Shown here one piece after another: positions 7,573-15,240 of a stretch of 22,549 bases of DNA. Numbering within the stretch: the first letter of the stretch is position 1; every line of letters starts with the position of its first letter. The DNA lies in NCBI GenBank assembly GCA_964457365.1, contig CAYWFP010000067.1, positions 1-22,549 on the forward strand, in the 5' to 3' direction. Made by a program: the position numbers and the translations under genes. Below the pieces are notes generated by a model that searched no databases, was not told the origin of the DNA, and was given only the letters and a program-made list of their open reading frames with translations. Origin of the DNA: CAYWFP01 sp964457365 (lineage in GTDB: Bacteria > Planctomycetota > SZUA-567).

Positions 7573-9275
7573 GCGGGATTCTCCGTCGGCAGCAGTTCGA
7601 TTCGTTGCGTCACCTCGACGCGGTCGAAGAACGGGCAGCCCTTCACCGGCACGTCGCCTGCCCCGGCCGGGCGCACCAGGTGCGGGGGCTTGATCTGCCC
7701 GTCGGGGCGCCCCTCGGCGGTCAGGGCCGTCCGGTAGCGGCGGTAGCTGCCCGGCGCCAGACGCAGCAGCAATGGCGCGGCGATGCGGCCGCTGGCGCGT
7801 TTCTGCCTGTACTCCCCGTTGGCCGCGCTCAGCTCGCGCTCGAACCGGTGCAGCATCGCGGCCCAGGCGGAGTCCGCGCGGTTCTGCGCCGACTCCAGCG
7901 CCAGGACGTAGCGCGGCGGATGGTTCATCTCCACGGTGACGGTGAATCCGTCCAACGGCGGAGCCTCGCGCGCGAGCCCGGCCATTATCGTTACCACCTG
8001 GTTCTCGGTCACCTTCTCGCCGGTGATGGAGAGGACGCCGCCGGCCTTGTGCAGGAAAGCCACCTCCGGCGTGGCGTGGCGGAATCCGGTGACCTCGACG
8101 ATGTCCGCGAGGTCGTAGCGATAGAATCCGCCGCCGGTGGTGATGACCAGGCGGTAGCGCTTGCCTTCCTCCAGCTCGTGCGCCAGCAGCGTCGGCGCGT
8201 CCGGTTGCGGATCGGCTTCGGCGGGCAGAAACTCCAGGAAGTGGCCGGAAACCCCCAGCGCGCCCGCGGGGCTGTGGTCGGTCATGGGGACGGTGAAATT
8301 GCCTTCGCTGGCGCGCAGCCCCAGGCAGCGCTGCGGCGCGTCGCCCCAGATCGCGGGGATCTGGTCGAGGTAGAACGGGGCGCTGCCGCCCTGCCAGCAG
8401 TTGATCGCCGTCAGTTCCGGCCAAGCGTTGCGCGGCAGGAGCGCGCCGTCGGCCCGGCGGCGCTCGCGCAGCAGCTTCGCCCGTTTCGGCGCCGGGCGCA
8501 GGTGCGGCCGCATCCAGCCGCGTTCCTCCTCGGTCAACGCCGGCGCATGGCGCAGGCTTCCGTGTTCCAGATCGTCGAGCAGTTCCTCCGCGTGCGCGTT
8601 CATGAGCTGTCCCAGCAAGACCAGTGTCGAGGGGTTGACGCTGGTGACCACGGTGATGCCGCGGGTAAGAGCGAAGACGAGGATGGCGTGATAGCGCGAG
8701 TCGTAGTCCTTGATGCAGAGCGCCCGGTAGGGCACCGGATGGCGCCGCCGCAGGATCCACGACTGGTCGCAGAGCTGCCGCCCGCTGGTGCTGCCGTAGG
8801 GGATGCCGCCGGCGGTATAGCCGTCGACGGCGGGGCTGACGACTGTCAGTAGCCGCTCGACCACCGTCGGCTTGCGGTCGCGCATGAGTTGATGCAGCCA
8901 GAGCAGGTGGATGCCGTGGTACTCGCGGACGAAGGCGGGCGTGACCGGGCAGAACTTGGGTTCGGCGGTGGTGCCGCTGGTGATGGCGAACATCTCCGGC
9001 GCCCCGACGGTGAGGACGTTCCGCTCGCCCTGCTTCGTCCGTTCGACGTACGGCGTGAACTCCGCGTACTGTCGGATCGGCACCGCGCGGCGGTAGGCGT
9101 CGGCGTCGGCGAGCGTCGCGAAACCGTGTTGGCGGCCGAAGGCGGTGTCGCGGTTGGGCGCGAGAATTTCGCGCAGTCGCGCTGTCTGCGTCGCGGCCGG
9201 ATTTCGCAGCGCTCGATCGAAACGGCGGCGGCGCTGGCGCATGTAGAGGTCGAAGAGGCGTCTCATCATGTCCAT
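7569..9275 (-). CDS. GH3-family acyl-acid amido synthetase-like protein
   Basis: This 568-residue protein belongs to the GH3 auxin-responsive superfamily. Its members adenylate a carboxylic acid with ATP and pass it to an amine or amino acid. Three motif regions fit: the ATP loop FAITSGTTAEPKF (96-108), the YGSTSGR segment near residue 160, and TTGGGFYRYDLADIVEVTGF near 385-405, which matches the YRYDLGD adenylate-binding motif of plant GH3. The N-terminus (RRLFDLYMRQRRRRFDRALRNP) is typical of bacterial members. Length matches the family. There is no signal peptide, so it should be cytoplasmic. It starts 16 nt after the secreted-protein gene ends and its stop overlaps the dehydrogenase start, placing it inside an operon. 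ATG 9275 is taken as the start; ATGs two and three codons later are equally possible. The acid and amine substrates are unknown. Confidence 0.85.
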   Translation of the reverse strand: MDMMRRLFDLYMRQRRRRFDRALRNPAATQTARLREILAPNRDTAFGRQHGFATLADADAYRRAVPIRQYAEFTPYVERTKQGERNVLTVGAPEMFAITSGTTAEPKFCPVTPAFVREYHGIHLLWLHQLMRDRKPTVVERLLTVVSPAVDGYTAGGIPYGSTSGRQLCDQSWILRRRHPVPYRALCIKDYDSRYHAILVFALTRGITVVTSVNPSTLVLLGQLMNAHAEELLDDLEHGSLRHAPALTEEERGWMRPHLRPAPKRAKLLRERRRADGALLPRNAWPELTAINCWQGGSAPFYLDQIPAIWGDAPQRCLGLRASEGNFTVPMTDHSPAGALGVSGHFLEFLPAEADPQPDAPTLLAHELEEGKRYRLVITTGGGFYRYDLADIVEVTGFRHATPEVAFLHKAGGVLSITGEKVTENQVVTIMAGLAREAPPLDGFTVTVEMNHPPRYVLALESAQNRADSAWAAMLHRFERELSAANGEYRQKRASGRIAAPLLLRLAPGSYRRYRTALTAEGRPDGQIKPPHLVRPAGAGDVPVKGCPFFDRVEVTQRIELLPTENPA

Positions 9276-9291
9276 GGGGCGTCTCTCGCGC

Positions 9292-12200
9292 TCAGCGGGA
9301 ATAGGGCCGCAGAAGACCGGTGACTTCCTTGACGAAGAAGCGCGATCCGCCTTCCTGGCGCAGACCGATCCAGGTGCGCTGGACGATCGGGCTGCGGGGG
9401 ACGAGGAACTCGATGGTCTCGGGGGGCGTCTGCGTGTCGGTGCGCGCGTAGGCGGGGATGCTCTTGCGCGCCAGGGGCACCTCCATGCTGCCGGCGGTGA
9501 TGAAAAACGGCTGGACGGTCAGTTCGCCCAGTGCCGCCTCCTCGTCGCTCGGCGCCCATCGAATTTTCATCAGCAGGACGTCGTTGTTCGGGTTGTCGTT
9601 GCGCTGGACGGGCTGGATCTCGACCTTGATGTCGCTCTCCATCGGTGTTTCGCGGACGATGCGCAAGTTCGCCTGCTCGCCTTTCAGCTCCAGGTCGCCG
9701 ATGACGTATTTGCGCCCCATGGCCCCCTCGCCGTCGGCGGGGGTATTGTCCGGCGGTCGCACTTCGAAGCGAAGGGTCTCGGTGTAGTACTCGCGGTCCT
9801 CGCCGTGCCCTTTGGGGCGGGCGATTTTGAATTCCTGACGGATGGGGCGCACGCGCCAACCGATCTCCTGGCTGAAGTCGGCCGCGCGGGCATAGCGCAG
9901 TTCCACGTCGCCGGCGAGGTCGCCGTCGAAGAAGTTGGTCAAGACGACCTCCTGGTACTGGTCTTCGCTGCGCATCGACATCGGCGGGTTGTCGCGGATG
10001 CGCAGGCTCATGCGGGTACGCGCGAGGCGCTGGTCCATGCCGATGACGATCTGCGGCACGCGCCGGGCGATGAAGCGCGAGTTCTTCGGCACCGGCGTGA
10101 CGTTGCCCATCATGTCCACCAGGCGCAGGTTGTTGCCGCCGCCGTAGTCGATCTCGGCAGACTCGCCCTTGCCCTCGTACCAGACGACAACGGCGGTGTC
10201 GTTGCTTTCGTAGCGCTGGAAGACGAAGTTCGGGAAGTCGCCGAACTCGTTGTGGAGGACGAAACTGCCGAGGTATTTCGCGCCCCCGAGGTAGTCCTGC
10301 AGCACGCGCGCGGCGAAGAACGACGGGCGCGGGATGGGCTTGTCCTCGCGGGTGAAGGTGATCAGGCTCTGCCGTCCGCCCTTGAGCGAGCCGAGGTAGA
10401 CGCGATCGATATCCACCGCCCGGCCGAGGACGGCCTTCTTGACCATGTCCTCGATCATCGCCCGCTCCTCCTTGAGGTCGAACTGCTGAATATTCGCGGG
10501 CGTCAGCTCGATGGAGAGCCAGGGGCGATAACTCTCGAGTTCGGCTTCCACCGCCTCCTCGTCCACCGTCCGCGGCCGGGGCGCCAGCGCCAGCAAAAAC
10601 TCGGGCGGATAGAGGTGGCGTTTTTGCCGCCGGAACTCCATGTACCCGTCGGGGGCGAAGTGAACCATCGCCTCGGTCATCTTCAGGTAACTCATCGTAT
10701 AGGGGACGCGGAAAGTCAACGCGTAGGCCAGCTCCGCCGGGGGCGCCTTGGCGCGCAGAGCGCTCAGCTGCACCGGGTAGACGTGCAGCGGGGAACTGCT
10801 GACGCTGTTGAGCATCTTGCGGACCGTCTCGACCTCCTTGGGCTCCACGCCGTGGGAGAAGGAGGCGTCGTCCTCGTCGCCGAGCTGCCAGGTGTCGATA
10901 TACATGTCGAACTTCTCGGCGGCTTGTTGCAGGAAATTCTCGAAGGCCGGCGGCGGCGCGCGCATCGCCTGGTGCATGCCTTCGTGCAGCGAGAAGACCG
11001 AATGCTCGACGAGGTTGCCGGTGACGCGGATACCGCTGCCGCGCATCATGCGCAACTCCTGCGCCAGGTCGACGAAGTAGGACTTGCTCTCGTCCAGAGA
11101 GAGCTGGCGCGGCCAGAGGTTGATCTTGACGAAGGAGGCGCCCGAACGCTGCACTATGTCCGCCAGCGTGCCGCGCTTGCTCAGCAGCGCCGCCGGCGGT
11201 TCGTCCAGGACGATGCCGAAGCCTTTGGCGTCCTCGGCATCGCGCTTGCCCGGGTCGCGCTTGAGCGCGGGCTTCCAGCGGCCGATGACCTGGGTGATCT
11301 CCGCGAGCTTCTCGTTCTCCAGATTGAAGAGCCGGACGGTGACGTAATGAACGCCCAGTCGCTCGAGGTCGAGGGAGATTTCCTCTTCGTGGGTGGTGCG
11401 GATGCCGGTCCGGATCTGCTGGGCCGGGCTGAAGCGCAGCGGCAGCGAACGCCGGCCGTCGTCGGTCTTCGGCGGATCGCCGTAAATGTCCTTGATCTCG
11501 ATGGTGCGGATATAGCGCCGTTCGGTCGGCTTGCCCGAGCGCAGTTCCTCCTTGGGCAGCAGCCCGAGGTAGAGGATCTTGAAGCTCAGCGGTTGCGGAT
11601 CGTCCCGGTTGATGAATTTCGGTTTGAGACGGATCTTGGGGCGCGACTGGATGCGGATGTCGTCGAACCAGGCCACGCCGTCGCGGTCGGCGCCGGGGAA
11701 GTCCGGGTCGTCGAGAATCTCGCAGATCACCCGCACGCGGTTGGCTTCCGCCGGGATATCGTTGACCCGCAGCCGCAGCGGCGCCTCGGGCCAGTCGCGT
11801 TGTCCGGGGGGGATGCGCAGGAAGTTGCGCGAGATTTCCTTCTCCCCGCGGATTTCGTCGTAGCGCAGCCAGACCAGGGTGAACTGGACGATGCTGTGCT
11901 CGAGGCGCCGGGTGCGCGCCCAGACGGTGATCTCGTAGGCGCGGTCGGGGTCGACGATCTTGGGAAACCGCGTCTGCACGGCCACCGGCGCCCCGTCGAA
12001 AGGAACTTTCAGGACGTAGCCGGGAACCTGGCCGCCCAGGCCCGGTCGCGGCGCGTCGGCCGGGTCGGTGACGATGGCGACGTTGTTGCGATGGTAATGC
12101 GGGTGGATCTGGTCGACGAGCACCTCCCAGAAATCCGGTCGGCGGTCGCCGTCGCGGTCGCGGCTGCGCGGGTCGTTTCCCCTCGGTTCGAAGTCGTAGA

Positions 12201-12336
12201 CGGAGAAGCGCTCGGCCAGCGCTTTGCGCGAGGCGCCCGCGAGCGGTTCCTGCGCCTGCGCCGCCGCCGTAATCGAGACCAGCGCCGGCAGGAGCGTCAG
12301 TATGCATCGCGCGAATGATTTGCGGGGGGTGGTCAT
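9292..12336 (-). CDS. Large secreted protein with CBM-like module and putative TIM-barrel domain
   Basis: This 1014-residue exported protein has a signal peptide (1-28: RK start, hydrophobic core LTLLPALVSITAAA, cleavage at AQA-QE). The mature N-terminus carries a calcium-type loop DRDGDRRPDFWE (60-71), as in thrombospondin-3 or dockerin-like repeats. A beta-sandwich module follows (about 75-230), built like a carbohydrate-binding domain (YEITVWARTRR; GVAWFDDIRIQ). Residues 235-360 look like further beta strands. Residues 370-640 have alternating strand/helix character suggestive of a glycoside-hydrolase-like barrel, with VKINLWPR, GIRVTGNLVEH and an acidic WQLGDEDD motif (483-490). The rest (about 740-1014) is beta-rich. 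No glycosidase family signature is complete, so enzyme activity is inference. It lies between the PEGA lipoprotein (60 nt upstream) and the GH3 gene (16 nt downstream), suggesting a shared envelope role. Confidence 0.7.
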   Translation of the reverse strand: MTTPRKSFARCILTLLPALVSITAAAQAQEPLAGASRKALAERFSVYDFEPRGNDPRSRDRDGDRRPDFWEVLVDQIHPHYHRNNVAIVTDPADAPRPGLGGQVPGYVLKVPFDGAPVAVQTRFPKIVDPDRAYEITVWARTRRLEHSIVQFTLVWLRYDEIRGEKEISRNFLRIPPGQRDWPEAPLRLRVNDIPAEANRVRVICEILDDPDFPGADRDGVAWFDDIRIQSRPKIRLKPKFINRDDPQPLSFKILYLGLLPKEELRSGKPTERRYIRTIEIKDIYGDPPKTDDGRRSLPLRFSPAQQIRTGIRTTHEEEISLDLERLGVHYVTVRLFNLENEKLAEITQVIGRWKPALKRDPGKRDAEDAKGFGIVLDEPPAALLSKRGTLADIVQRSGASFVKINLWPRQLSLDESKSYFVDLAQELRMMRGSGIRVTGNLVEHSVFSLHEGMHQAMRAPPPAFENFLQQAAEKFDMYIDTWQLGDEDDASFSHGVEPKEVETVRKMLNSVSSSPLHVYPVQLSALRAKAPPAELAYALTFRVPYTMSYLKMTEAMVHFAPDGYMEFRRQKRHLYPPEFLLALAPRPRTVDEEAVEAELESYRPWLSIELTPANIQQFDLKEERAMIEDMVKKAVLGRAVDIDRVYLGSLKGGRQSLITFTREDKPIPRPSFFAARVLQDYLGGAKYLGSFVLHNEFGDFPNFVFQRYESNDTAVVVWYEGKGESAEIDYGGGNNLRLVDMMGNVTPVPKNSRFIARRVPQIVIGMDQRLARTRMSLRIRDNPPMSMRSEDQYQEVVLTNFFDGDLAGDVELRYARAADFSQEIGWRVRPIRQEFKIARPKGHGEDREYYTETLRFEVRPPDNTPADGEGAMGRKYVIGDLELKGEQANLRIVRETPMESDIKVEIQPVQRNDNPNNDVLLMKIRWAPSDEEAALGELTVQPFFITAGSMEVPLARKSIPAYARTDTQTPPETIEFLVPRSPIVQRTWIGLRQEGGSRFFVKEVTGLLRPYSR

Positions 12337-12396
12337 GATCCCGATCCGTGGCCCGCGCGCGGGCGCGCGGATTGTCGCCGGCGCGGCGGGAAGCGA

Positions 12397-13032
12397 CTAG
12401 CCTTCCGGGACAATCGTCGTCTCGCCCGGAACGTCTTCAATGTCTTCGCCCAGATCCGGCACGTGCGGCTCGGGCTCGGGCGGCGTCTCTTCTTCCGGCG
12501 CCGCGGGCTCCGTCTCGGCGGGGGGCGACTCCGGCTGCTCGTCCGATTCGTCCTTGTCCTTCTTCTTGAGCGGAAGCCACGAGGGCGGGGGTTTGCGCTG
12601 CTTGTCGCGTTCGGCCTGCTGCGCGGCCAGCTTCTCCATGCGCCCGCCCATTTCCTCGCTGCGGGCGATGATGCCGTCGATGCCGTCCTCTTCCTCGACC
12701 TTCTCCATAACGTAGTGGAGCTGACGCAGGTCGACGATGCGCTTGGGCACCAGCGCGGCGTTGACCAGGTCGATCCCGGGGCGTTCGTAAAGCGGCTGGG
12801 CGATCGGTTCCTTGATGAACATGGGGTAATAGCCTTCTTTTTCCAGGCGGATGCCGTAGACGCCGTAGTGTTTGAAGGTCACCTCCATGGGCGTGGTGCC
12901 GACCCAAGTGTTGTTGACCACCACCTTCGCGCCCTCGGGCTCGCTGGTGATGACCATTTTTCTTTCGGTGCAGCCGATGGCCAGCAGGCACAGACAGGTC
13001 GCCAGCGTCCAGCCGATTCGCGCGCGCAGCAT
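12397..13032 (-). CDS. PEGA-domain outer-membrane lipoprotein
   Basis: This 211-residue lipoprotein has a lipobox LAIG-C21 after a short hydrophobic signal. Thr at +2 predicts outer-membrane sorting. Residues 24-72 form a PEGA domain (MVITSEPEGAKVVVNNTWVGTTP, then an aromatic, glycine-rich end YGIRLEKEGYYP). PEGA is a small beta fold found in surface and periplasmic proteins, often beside cell-wall or S-layer components. Residues 105-145 are a charged helix (VEEEDGIDGIIARSEEMGGRMEK). The last 65 residues are a disordered Pro/Glu-rich tail (PPAETEPAAPEEETPPEPEPHVP). The start is well fixed: AAAGGAG (13044-13038) sits five bases upstream of the ATG, and a TTGACA-17-TAAGAT promoter lies beyond it. 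It is the first gene of the four-gene minus-strand operon and divergent from the TPR lipoprotein. Confidence 0.85.
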   Translation of the reverse strand: MLRARIGWTLATCLCLLAIGCTERKMVITSEPEGAKVVVNNTWVGTTPMEVTFKHYGVYGIRLEKEGYYPMFIKEPIAQPLYERPGIDLVNAALVPKRIVDLRQLHYVMEKVEEEDGIDGIIARSEEMGGRMEKLAAQQAERDKQRKPPPSWLPLKKKDKDESDEQPESPPAETEPAAPEEETPPEPEPHVPDLGEDIEDVPGETTIVPEG

Positions 13033-13114
13033 ACAGACTCCTTTGTCGCCGTCTCCGTTTGGCTCCGTGAGCGGCGTCAGTCTAACCGTAACGATGCAAT
13101 CACGTTACACAAAA

Positions 13115-13143
13115 ATCTTAACGATCCGCACAGCCGGTGTCAA
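13115..13143 (-). promoter_or_regulatory. Sigma70 promoter of the PEGA/secreted/GH3/ADH operon
   Basis: On the minus strand, a perfect TTGACA (13143-13138), a 17-bp spacer and TAAGAT (13120-13115) lie about 83 nt before the PEGA gene start. Transcription should begin near 13107. This is the best consensus promoter in the window. Confidence 0.7.
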
Positions 13144-13200
13144 CACCCGAGCGCGGGGCGCAATGCCATGCAATCCTTTCTATATATAGGTTACGTTCCG

Positions 13201-13236
13201 AGAGGAAGAACTTTTCCTCTTTTCGCGCAGGAAAAG
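13201..13236 (+). repeat. Two overlapping, mutually exclusive inverted repeats in the divergent gap
   Basis: AGAGGAA (13201-13207) pairs with TTCCTCT (13214-13220). CTTTTCCT (13211-13218) pairs perfectly with AGGAAAAG (13229-13236). The two stems share 13214-13218, so only one can form. They sit between the two divergent promoters, just upstream of the TPR gene's -35 box. An operator is more likely than an RNA switch unless a further upstream promoter exists; TATATA at 13181-13186 is a possible -10. Confidence 0.35.
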
Positions 13237-13245
13237 AAGAAAATC

Positions 13246-13274
13246 TTGCCAAAGAATCAGTCGATGAATACTGT
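13246..13274 (+). promoter_or_regulatory. Sigma70-like promoter of the TPR lipoprotein gene
   Basis: TTGCCA (13246-13251), a 17-bp spacer and TACTGT (13269-13274) predict a start near 13281, giving a leader of about 47 nt before the GTG at 13328. Confidence 0.5.
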
Positions 13275-13327
13275 AAGTATATTGTCTTATCACCCCAGCA
13301 CTTAGGGTTGACTGCAAGGAGCGGGCC

Positions 13328-14311
13328 GTGGCGAAGAGGCAAGTGCGTCTTACAGGATTGGTCGGGATCGGACTGGCGTTGTTGGTCGCCAACGGCTGCA
13401 GCGACGCTTGGGGCGTACGCCATATGCGCAAGTGGCTCGGTTTCAAGGACCATGCGCCCGAGTCGCCGGAGGAGAAGGAGGCGCGCAACGGTCCCCAGGC
13501 GCCGGCGCCTCAGTCGCAGGTCCCGCCGCAACAGCCGGAGGTGGACGACCCGCGCTACCGCGAGGCGGTGGAACTGATCCGGCAGAAGGCGAATTTCTCG
13601 CAGGCGCGGGAGCTCTTGCGCGAGGTGGTGCGCGACTATCCGCGGAACAGCGAGGCCTGGCGCTGGCTCGGCGACAGCCATTACAACCTCATGGAACTCG
13701 ACCAGGCCATCGAGGCCTACCGCCGTGCGCGCGAGTTGAACCCGGACAACTACTACGCCATGCGCGGCGAAGGCTTCGCGCTGCTGTACCTCGGGCACCA
13801 GCAGTACGCCCGCGGCCAGCGCGACGCTGCGCACGACAGTTACCGCGACTCGCTGGACATCCTGCAGATGTGTCTGCGTTTCTACCCGGCCGACATGGAG
13901 GCGATGTACGTCCGCGCCATGGCCTGCGAGGGCGCCAGCCGTAAACTCTACGGTAACGCCCTGCGCTACCTCAACGCCGGGGAGAAGCAGCAGGGCATGC
14001 CCGAGGCGCGCAACTGCCTCGAGGTGATCGACGAGGGCGTTCAGGCCGCGGCCGAGCGCATCCGCTACAACCGGCAGGAGGTCGGCCCGCGCCTGATCAT
14101 GGGCGGTTTGTACCACCGCCGCGCGGTGTTGCTGTACCGCTTCGGGTATCTCGACAAGGCCGTGGAGAGCATCCAGAGCGCGGTGCAGACCTACGAGGAC
14201 ATCATCCAGGACGTCGATCCGACCAACGCCGCGGCCAAGGCCCATGCCGAGGATTGCCGCCGCAAACTCGAGGAATACCGCAACGCCGCCGGGGCCGAGC
14301 CGGGGTATTAG
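13328..14311 (+). CDS. TPR-repeat lipoprotein
   Basis: This 327-residue probable outer-membrane lipoprotein starts at GTG 13328; AAGGAG (13316-13321) lies six bases upstream. The signal (residues 1-23) ends VANG-C24, an imperfect lipobox because Asn is at -2; Ser at +2 predicts outer-membrane sorting. A Pro/Gln-rich linker (about 55-75) precedes tetratricopeptide repeats at about 80-150 (ARELLREVVRDYPRNSEAW, then YNLMELDQAIEAYRRARELNPDN). Looser helical repeats run to about 315 (LYRFGYLDKAVESIQSAVQTYEDI). TPR lipoproteins usually scaffold envelope or pilus complexes; the partner here is unknown. Its TAG stop lies exactly at the left junction of a miniature inverted-repeat element: TA comes from the flank and G is the element's first base. 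Confidence 0.85.
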   Translation: MAKRQVRLTGLVGIGLALLVANGCSDAWGVRHMRKWLGFKDHAPESPEEKEARNGPQAPAPQSQVPPQQPEVDDPRYREAVELIRQKANFSQARELLREVVRDYPRNSEAWRWLGDSHYNLMELDQAIEAYRRARELNPDNYYAMRGEGFALLYLGHQQYARGQRDAAHDSYRDSLDILQMCLRFYPADMEAMYVRAMACEGASRKLYGNALRYLNAGEKQQGMPEARNCLEVIDEGVQAAAERIRYNRQEVGPRLIMGGLYHRRAVLLYRFGYLDKAVESIQSAVQTYEDIIQDVDPTNAAAKAHAEDCRRKLEEYRNAAGAEPGY

Positions 14312-14366
14312 GACCCGTAAAGCAATAATTTCAGAAATCCCGATCTTATTGCTTAACGGGTCCTTA
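14308..14366 (+). mobile_element. MITE-like element, copy 1, with TTA target duplication
   Basis: The core is 14311-14363 (53 bp). The left end GGACCCGTAAAGCAATAA (14311-14328) pairs with the right end TTATTGCTTAACGGGTCC (14346-14363) with one mismatch (A at the ninth base). A 17-bp centre separates them. TTA stands directly on both sides (14308-14310 and 14364-14366) as a direct repeat, as expected of a 3-bp target duplication. The centre matches the reverse complement of copy 2 except for one extra A. There is no coding capacity, so a transposase elsewhere would be needed. As RNA it would form a long hairpin behind the TPR gene. Confidence 0.85.
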
Positions 14367-14401
14367 GGACTTCGGCCATGCTTTCCTTTCGCGCGCGGCT
14401 G

Positions 14402-14410
14402 TGATATACT
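14402..14410 (+). promoter_or_regulatory. Extended -10 promoter for the REC/PilZ gene
   Basis: TGATATACT (14402-14410) is a TGn-extended -10 box with no convincing -35. Transcription would begin about 15 nt before the ATG at 14432, leaving little beyond the strong AAGGAGGT ribosome site (14420-14427). Confidence 0.55.
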
Positions 14411-14431
14411 GCGCGCGACAAGGAGGTAATC

Positions 14432-15166
14432 ATGTCGCATCGCAGTATCCTGCTGATCCACGATTCGAGCACCCTGCGCAACATCGTCCGCCGGTACCTG
14501 ATGTCCGAGGCCAACGACATCGACCTGCGCGAGATCGTGAACGGGGAGGAGGGGCTGGACCTGCTGCGGCGCGAGAAGTTCGACTTCGTTCTCTGCGGCA
14601 ACGAGATCGGCGAGACCGATGGCCTGGGCATTCACGAAGAGATGGTCGAGCAGACGGTCAACAGCGAGACGCCGTTTCTGCTGCTCACCTCCTCGCCGGA
14701 CGAGGCGCACTTCCGCAAGTTCCGCGCCCACGGGGTGGAGAATATCTTGACCATCCCCTTCTCCGCGGTGGACCTGATGAGGAAGATCAACGAGGTTTGC
14801 AATCCGCGCCTGTGGCGGCGGCACGAGCGCGTGGGCATGCACGGCACGCGGGTACGGATCTGCGTCGACGACTTCTGCACCGAAGGCAGCGTGGTCAATC
14901 TCAGCGAGAGCGGCATGCTCTGCGATATCGCCTACTCGCCGGCGGTGCCGCTCTGGACCTGCCGCGCGGAGGTGACGGTTCTCTTCCCGCCGGAGTTCGC
15001 CGCGCAGGATTTCAAGGCCAAGGCCCGCATGCTGCGCGCGTCGGTGCTGTACTGGAAGCGCGAGGACATCCCCGAGGCCCTGCGCACGGCCTGGCACTTC
15101 CGCGACCTTGCCGACGAGCAGCAGGACCACCTCAATGCCATCCTCCGGCGGGTGCAGGAAGCCTGA
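14432..15166 (+). CDS. Pseudo-receiver / PilZ c-di-GMP-binding protein
   Basis: This 244-residue cytoplasmic protein has a receiver-fold N-terminus (about 4-122) and a PilZ C-terminus (about 127-240). The receiver has lost its chemistry: the phosphoacceptor position in FDFVLCGNEIG is Gly56 instead of Asp, and the conserved Lys before Pro is Ile108 (LTIPF). It is therefore unlikely to be phosphorylated. The PilZ part keeps both c-di-GMP-binding motifs, RxxxR at R129-R133 (RRHER) and NxSxxG at 157-161+ (VNLSESG), so it should bind the dinucleotide. The expected role is c-di-GMP-dependent control of a partner through the pseudo-receiver. The nearby GGDEF regulator and prepilin peptidase suggest motility or attachment. 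The start is fixed by AAGGAGGT four bases upstream. Confidence 0.87.
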   Translation: MSHRSILLIHDSSTLRNIVRRYLMSEANDIDLREIVNGEEGLDLLRREKFDFVLCGNEIGETDGLGIHEEMVEQTVNSETPFLLLTSSPDEAHFRKFRAHGVENILTIPFSAVDLMRKINEVCNPRLWRRHERVGMHGTRVRICVDDFCTEGSVVNLSESGMLCDIAYSPAVPLWTCRAEVTVLFPPEFAAQDFKAKARMLRASVLYWKREDIPEALRTAWHFRDLADEQQDHLNAILRRVQEA

Positions 15167-15177
15167 GATGAAACGGC

Positions 15178-15205
15178 TTGCCGAATCCCGGCGTTTCCTT
15201 ATGAT
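15178..15205 (+). promoter_or_regulatory. Candidate promoter for the amidohydrolase gene
   Basis: TTGCCG (15178-15183), a 16-bp spacer and TATGAT (15200-15205) predict a start near 15212. The gene may also be read through from the PilZ gene, since no terminator is seen between them. Confidence 0.4.
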
Positions 15206-15240
15206 GGGCACGTGAACGCCTGCTCGGAGGGGAGACGCCG

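Noticed and set aside
7573..8760. Extension of the Fe-ADH frame upstream into the GH3 gene, as a fused 765-residue protein
   Set aside because: The upstream part is Arg/Pro/Ala-rich without motifs. The ATGA overlap at 7569-7572 gives a natural start, and the resulting 369 residues match the family length.
9268..12318. A 1016-codon open frame on the plus strand, antisense to the large secreted-protein gene
   Set aside because: The protein is low-complexity and rich in Arg/Ala/Val/Asp with no domain pattern. The minus-strand frame has a signal peptide, domain motifs and operon spacing. Long antisense frames are expected in GC-rich genes.
14308..14366. Copy 1 of the inverted repeat as an ordinary intrinsic terminator
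   Set aside because: There is no U-tract after the stem. A second, nearly identical copy with matching TTA/TAA flanks in an unrelated place fits a mobile element better, although it may have acquired terminator activity.
13118..15211. A 697-codon minus-strand open frame opposite the TPR and PilZ genes
   Set aside because: It crosses a promoter region, the MITE and two clear genes, and has shadow-type composition.
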